Source: Methyloprofundus sp. (GTDB taxonomy: Bacteria; Pseudomonadota; Gammaproteobacteria; Methylococcales; Methylomonadaceae). Taken from it: a DNA stretch of 64,000 nt. The stretch is taken from positions 2,583,630 to 2,647,629 of the forward strand of contig AP023240.1 of NCBI GenBank assembly GCA_016592635.1, written 5' to 3'. The number at the start of each line of letters is the position of its first letter. The stretch's first letter is position 1. Made by a program: the position numbers and the translations under genes. This document shows, piece by piece, positions 60,715-64,000 of the stretch. A model generated the notes under the pieces. That model was not told the DNA's origin, did not search any database, and saw only the letters and a program-made list of their open reading frames with translations.

Positions 60715-62070
60715 TTATACATTTTCACGATCATTAAGCTTGCTAAGATAAGTTGTTGTCATTTTAAAAATAATAGGACTTAATAAAGCCAAAGCAATCA
60801 AATTCGGAATAGCCATTAAGCCATTTAAAATATCAGCAACCAACCACACCAAAGTGATCTTGCTCATTGCACCGACAGGAATCGCACATAGCCACAACAG
60901 ACGGTATGGCCAAATAACTTTAGTCCCAAATAAATACTCTGCGCAACGCTCTCCATAATAGCTCCAGCCTAAAATGGTAGTAAATGCAAAAATGACTAAA
61001 CCAAAGACCACCACATAACTGCCGATACCTGGCAAACTAGCTTCAAATGCCAACGTTGATAAAGCGGCGCCGTTGACACCACTAGACCAAGCTCCGCTGA
61101 GAATAATAACTAAGGCCGTCATGGTACATACTAAAATTGTATCAATAAAAGTTCCCAACATAGCAACCATGCCTTGCTGAACAGGATCATTGGTTTTGGC
61201 CGCTGCATGCGCAATCGGCGCACTACCTAAGCCTGCTTCATTAGAAAAAATGCCGCGCGCAACCCCAAAGCGAATAGCCAACCAAACCGTTGCGCCAGTA
61301 AAGCCGCCGACTGCAGCAGTCTCAGAAAAAGCACTGCTAACAATCAATATTAAAGCTTGTGGAATTTCTTGAAAATGACTGCTGATCACGTATAAAGCAC
61401 AAACTATATAAGCAATTGCCATAATAGGTACTAAGCCTGCTGCTACTTCAGCAATACGCCCAATTCCCCCAAAAATGACCACTGCGGTGACACTCGTTAA
61501 GGCAATAGCAGTGACTGTGCTTGGTACTTGAAACAGACTGTTAACCGCATCAGCAACCGAATTAGCTTGTACCATATTGCCAATACCAAAAGCTGCCACA
61601 GCACCAAAAAAAGCAAAGGCTCCTGCCAACCATTGCCACTTACTCCCTAAACCATTTTTAATATAATACATCGGTCCACCAACATGTAGACCTTTATCAT
61701 CGGTTTCCCGATATTTAACTGCTAAAACAGCTTCTGCATATTTGGTCGCCATGCCAAACAAAGCTGTTAACCACATCCAAAATACGGCACCTGGGCCACC
61801 AAGTGCAATTGCGGTTGCAACGCCTGCAATATTCCCCGTCCCGATAGTCGCAGATAAAGCCGTCATCAGTGCCTGAAACGGGGTAATATCCCCTTCTTTA
61901 TTAGAGCTACGCCCTTGCCACAATATGGCAATCGCCATACCCATTTTACGCCAAGTGAAAAACTTTAGACCCAAAGTCAAATAAATGCCAATACCCACTA
62001 ATAATATCAACATGACAGGCCCCCAGACCATGGCACTAACAGTATTTAACAGTTCTTCTAATGTTTTCAT
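60715..62070 (-). CDS. Sodium:alanine symporter (AGCS family)
   Basis: 451 residues from the ATG at 62070 with AGGTGG 3-8 bases before it; a GTG two codons earlier would overlap that site. About ten membrane helices. Family signatures are 'GTGNIAGVATAIALGGPGAVFWMWLTALFGMATKYAEAVLAVKYRE', 'GPMYYIKNGLG', 'GIFSNEAGLGSAPIAHAAAKT' and 'FTTILGWSYYGERCAEYLFG'. It imports alanine or glycine with Na+ (or H+). No amino-acid metabolic gene is adjacent. Confidence 0.93.
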   Translation of the reverse strand: MKTLEELLNTVSAMVWGPVMLILLVGIGIYLTLGLKFFTWRKMGMAIAILWQGRSSNKEGDITPFQALMTALSATIGTGNIAGVATAIALGGPGAVFWMWLTALFGMATKYAEAVLAVKYRETDDKGLHVGGPMYYIKNGLGSKWQWLAGAFAFFGAVAAFGIGNMVQANSVADAVNSLFQVPSTVTAIALTSVTAVVIFGGIGRIAEVAAGLVPIMAIAYIVCALYVISSHFQEIPQALILIVSSAFSETAAVGGFTGATVWLAIRFGVARGIFSNEAGLGSAPIAHAAAKTNDPVQQGMVAMLGTFIDTILVCTMTALVIILSGAWSSGVNGAALSTLAFEASLPGIGSYVVVFGLVIFAFTTILGWSYYGERCAEYLFGTKVIWPYRLLWLCAIPVGAMSKITLVWLVADILNGLMAIPNLIALALLSPIIFKMTTTYLSKLNDRENV

Positions 62071-62199
62071 GACCACCTACCCTTATTAATAAAAGCAACG
62101 TTTGCATACAGAAATGCATGGTTATTTTAAAGGTAGTATATGAATATTTGCTAAGGCCGCCAAATGAAATGCCAATATTAGCGGCAAAAATTTAATTGT

Positions 62200-64000
62200 C
62201 TACCATTGATAAGCTAACGTGACATAATAATTACGCCCTGCCAAAGGGATCCGACTTTGCACTGCCAAATCCTGATTACCCATAACGCGGTTATAGCCAC
62301 CTAAGTGATTATAGTTGGTTGAATCCAGTACATTCTCAATACCCGCACCAATAACAAAACCATCAAACGCTTGATAGTTAGCTCGGAGATTCATAATTTC
62401 ATAGCCAGGCGTGGCTTGTTCATCATTATAGGCAGCCACTTTATTTTGTGCGGCATAATAAATACCTTCAATAGAGGCCATAAAATCAGAATGTTCAAAC
62501 GTTAATTGAGTACGTCCATTTAACGGTGCAATCCGATATAAATTACCCTGCGGGCCATCAAGGCGCTCACCATCAACATAATTCATACCAGCATCAAAGC
62601 GTAAGTAATCGGTAAAAACATAACCCAGCTCTAAATCAACACCGTATAAATGTGCATCAATATTATTGAATTGCAAAACAGTATTGCCTCCATTGTCAGT
62701 CATCATAGTCGGCGTACCTTGGATATAATTATGCACATAGTGATAAAAAGCACGTGGCGCAAAATACGCTTTATCAGTATGCCAATCGGCACCAAATTCA
62801 AATTGATAAGCATTTTCTTGTTTCAGGTTAAGATTACCTAGATAGGTTCTACCATCTGCCAAGCCGCCTGTTGCTTCAGTGGGTGCCCATAAATAAAGCT
62901 CTTGATAAGAAGGCGCGCGGTTCTTTCTGGCAAAGCCGATTTCAAAATCCAAATCTGAACGCATTTTGTAACGTAACATCGCCACTAAATCCACATCGTG
63001 AAAGTTTTCATGATGTGCCTGACTGTTAAATTTAGCTGCCAGTGCCTGCATACCAGGATTCATCATAGTGGTCATTACATCACCAGAATTGGCATATGTG
63101 TAGGTATACCGTATACCTAACTCAGTGCTTAACTTCGGAGCAATCTCACCCTTCCATTCAGCAAATAAACTATAACGAGCCCGCTCAACATCTTTAAAAT
63201 TATCAATATAAACATCCATGGGCATCGCCCCTGGCATCATTGCCATATTCATATGAATCAGGGAATCATGATTGGATTTATCCCCTGTAAAGCCAGTCGT
63301 TAACTCACCAGATAGTAAAGGCATATGCAAAGCAATATCCCAACCACCGCCATCAACTTTGGTATTGGCCTCCATTAACATTGGCGAGCCATTTCTTTGC
63401 ATCGCGAGCCTTAAAGTATGGTTATCCATTTGGTGAGTCATATTTTGATAAAAGAACTTGGTTTCTAATTTATACCCCTCACCCAAGTCCCAATTATAAT
63501 TAAAATTATACAGCCCGCCATCCACAAACCTGATATCCATAGGTAATGCGGGAGTTCCAGTGTTGATAGTATTGTTATCAGTAAAGCCTATATCAAGTTC
63601 GTGTCCATTGCGTTGATAGGCATAACCTACCGTTAGTGCTTGGCGGTCATATTCAGTCGGGGTCACTTTCTTGCCCTTGTGCTCATTAAACTTATAGTCA
63701 TTACCCTCTTCTTTAGTGACACCAACATGTAACTTATGGTTCTCATTGGCAACTGACGCAAAACCTAATAGAAAATAGCCATTATCAACGGAACTATACC
63801 CAGCAGATAAAGCCCCATCTGTTTCAATCTCCCCTGCACCAACAGCAAAGCTGCCTTTCTTTGACTTAACCTTCATTGCGCCACCAATAGTGTCGATACC
63901 ACTACTGACAGGGGCAATACCACGATAAACTTGTAATGATTCAGTTAAAGCCGCAGGAACATGACTTAAGGAAGGATCCATAGAATTCGGTCCGACTTCC
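62200..64000 (-). CDS. TonB-dependent receptor, Met-rich, start beyond the window
   Basis: 600 residues visible; the frame is open to the right edge, so the signal peptide, TonB box and most of the plug are missing. The plug end 'SMDPSLSHVPAALTESLQVYRGIAPVSSGIDTIGGAMKV' is followed by the beta-barrel with many amphipathic strands and a C-terminal aromatic 'YYVTLAYQW', as outer-membrane proteins require. The loops are rich in Met and His: 'HMNMAMMPGAMPMDVYI', 'MTTMMNPGMQALA' and 'AHHENFHDV'. That points to a copper-type receptor related to OprC, which would suit an organism with particulate methane monooxygenase. The metal assignment is inference. Confidence 0.88.
   Translation of the reverse strand, partial: EVGPNSMDPSLSHVPAALTESLQVYRGIAPVSSGIDTIGGAMKVKSKKGSFAVGAGEIETDGALSAGYSSVDNGYFLLGFASVANENHKLHVGVTKEEGNDYKFNEHKGKKVTPTEYDRQALTVGYAYQRNGHELDIGFTDNNTINTGTPALPMDIRFVDGGLYNFNYNWDLGEGYKLETKFFYQNMTHQMDNHTLRLAMQRNGSPMLMEANTKVDGGGWDIALHMPLLSGELTTGFTGDKSNHDSLIHMNMAMMPGAMPMDVYIDNFKDVERARYSLFAEWKGEIAPKLSTELGIRYTYTYANSGDVMTTMMNPGMQALAAKFNSQAHHENFHDVDLVAMLRYKMRSDLDFEIGFARKNRAPSYQELYLWAPTEATGGLADGRTYLGNLNLKQENAYQFEFGADWHTDKAYFAPRAFYHYVHNYIQGTPTMMTDNGGNTVLQFNNIDAHLYGVDLELGYVFTDYLRFDAGMNYVDGERLDGPQGNLYRIAPLNGRTQLTFEHSDFMASIEGIYYAAQNKVAAYNDEQATPGYEIMNLRANYQAFDGFVIGAGIENVLDSTNYNHLGGYNRVMGNQDLAVQSRIPLAGRNYYVTLAYQW

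Noticed and set aside
62150..62195. GCCGC/GCGGC stem between the TonB receptor and the alanine symporter as a riboswitch
   Set aside because: A single 5-base stem with a long loop; none of the glycine or other riboswitch core sequences is present.
1..64000. CRISPR array, tRNA or rRNA genes
   Set aside because: No regularly spaced direct repeats, no cloverleaf-like segment with a T-loop GTTC box, and no rRNA-like stretch was found on reading the intergenic regions.

Overview
The window looks like chromosome from a low-GC gammaproteobacterial methylotroph, most likely a methanotroph of the Methylococcales. The best evidence is a tetrahydromethanopterin (H4MPT) block on the minus strand: methenyl-H4MPT cyclohydrolase (mch), an ATP-grasp ligase and beta-RFAP synthase (mptG). 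A molybdenum formate dehydrogenase alpha subunit, a fructose-6-phosphate aldolase, phosphate acetyltransferase, membrane transhydrogenase (pntAB) and a Met-rich TonB-dependent receptor also fit. The species assignment is inference.

Layout. 1-3.4 kb: the tail of a DUF29-like gene, formate dehydrogenase alpha, then a palindrome-rich gap. 3.4-11.6 kb: an unrecognised gene, then a minus-strand operon with an FimV-like TPR protein, a protein with two degenerate receiver-like repeats, a Ras-like GTPase, two roadblock-type proteins, an Aer-type PAS protein, a PhnD-like binding protein without signal peptide, and a cytosolic 5'-nucleotidase. 12.1-23.7 kb: nadB with a small methyltransferase, pntAB, a carotenoid-desaturase-like pair, a symporter fused to a solute-binding domain, and an amidohydrolase remnant. 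23.7-29.8 kb: a second-type EF-G, the H4MPT block and a HAD phosphatase. 29.8-32.3 kb: a VWA membrane protein and its coiled-coil partner.

32.4-48.7 kb holds one large minus-strand chemotaxis locus. In transcription order it is cheY, [IS630 insertion], cheA, cheW, Aer-like receptor, cheW, parA, STAS, cheR, cheD, cheB, receptor, HsbA-like STAS, HsbR-like REC-PP2C-kinase, an MCP-tip-like soluble protein, and an ODP-type diiron oxygen sensor. It joins receptor signalling, adaptation, array positioning by a ParA ATPase, partner switching and oxygen sensing. The IS630 copy (46955-48278, TA duplication) sits between cheY and cheA.

49-64 kb: a lone NAD-reducing-type [NiFe] hydrogenase large subunit (hoxH), nested palindromic repeats, fsa with pta, a second sensory set (double receiver, NIT-domain receptor, bacteriohemerythrin), a B12/radical SAM protein, a secreted metallo-hydrolase, a Uma2 nuclease-like protein, an alanine/Na+ symporter and a truncated-by-window TonB receptor. 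Two copies of a ~146-bp MITE-like repeat lie at 20.5 and 50.7 kb, and a REPIN-like hairpin lies at 32.3 kb. No tRNA, rRNA or CRISPR array was recognised.

The two systems most worth following up are the GTPase/roadblock/PAS/PhnD operon, whose output is unknown, and the chemotaxis locus with its built-in oxygen sensor, ParA and HsbRA-like switch.
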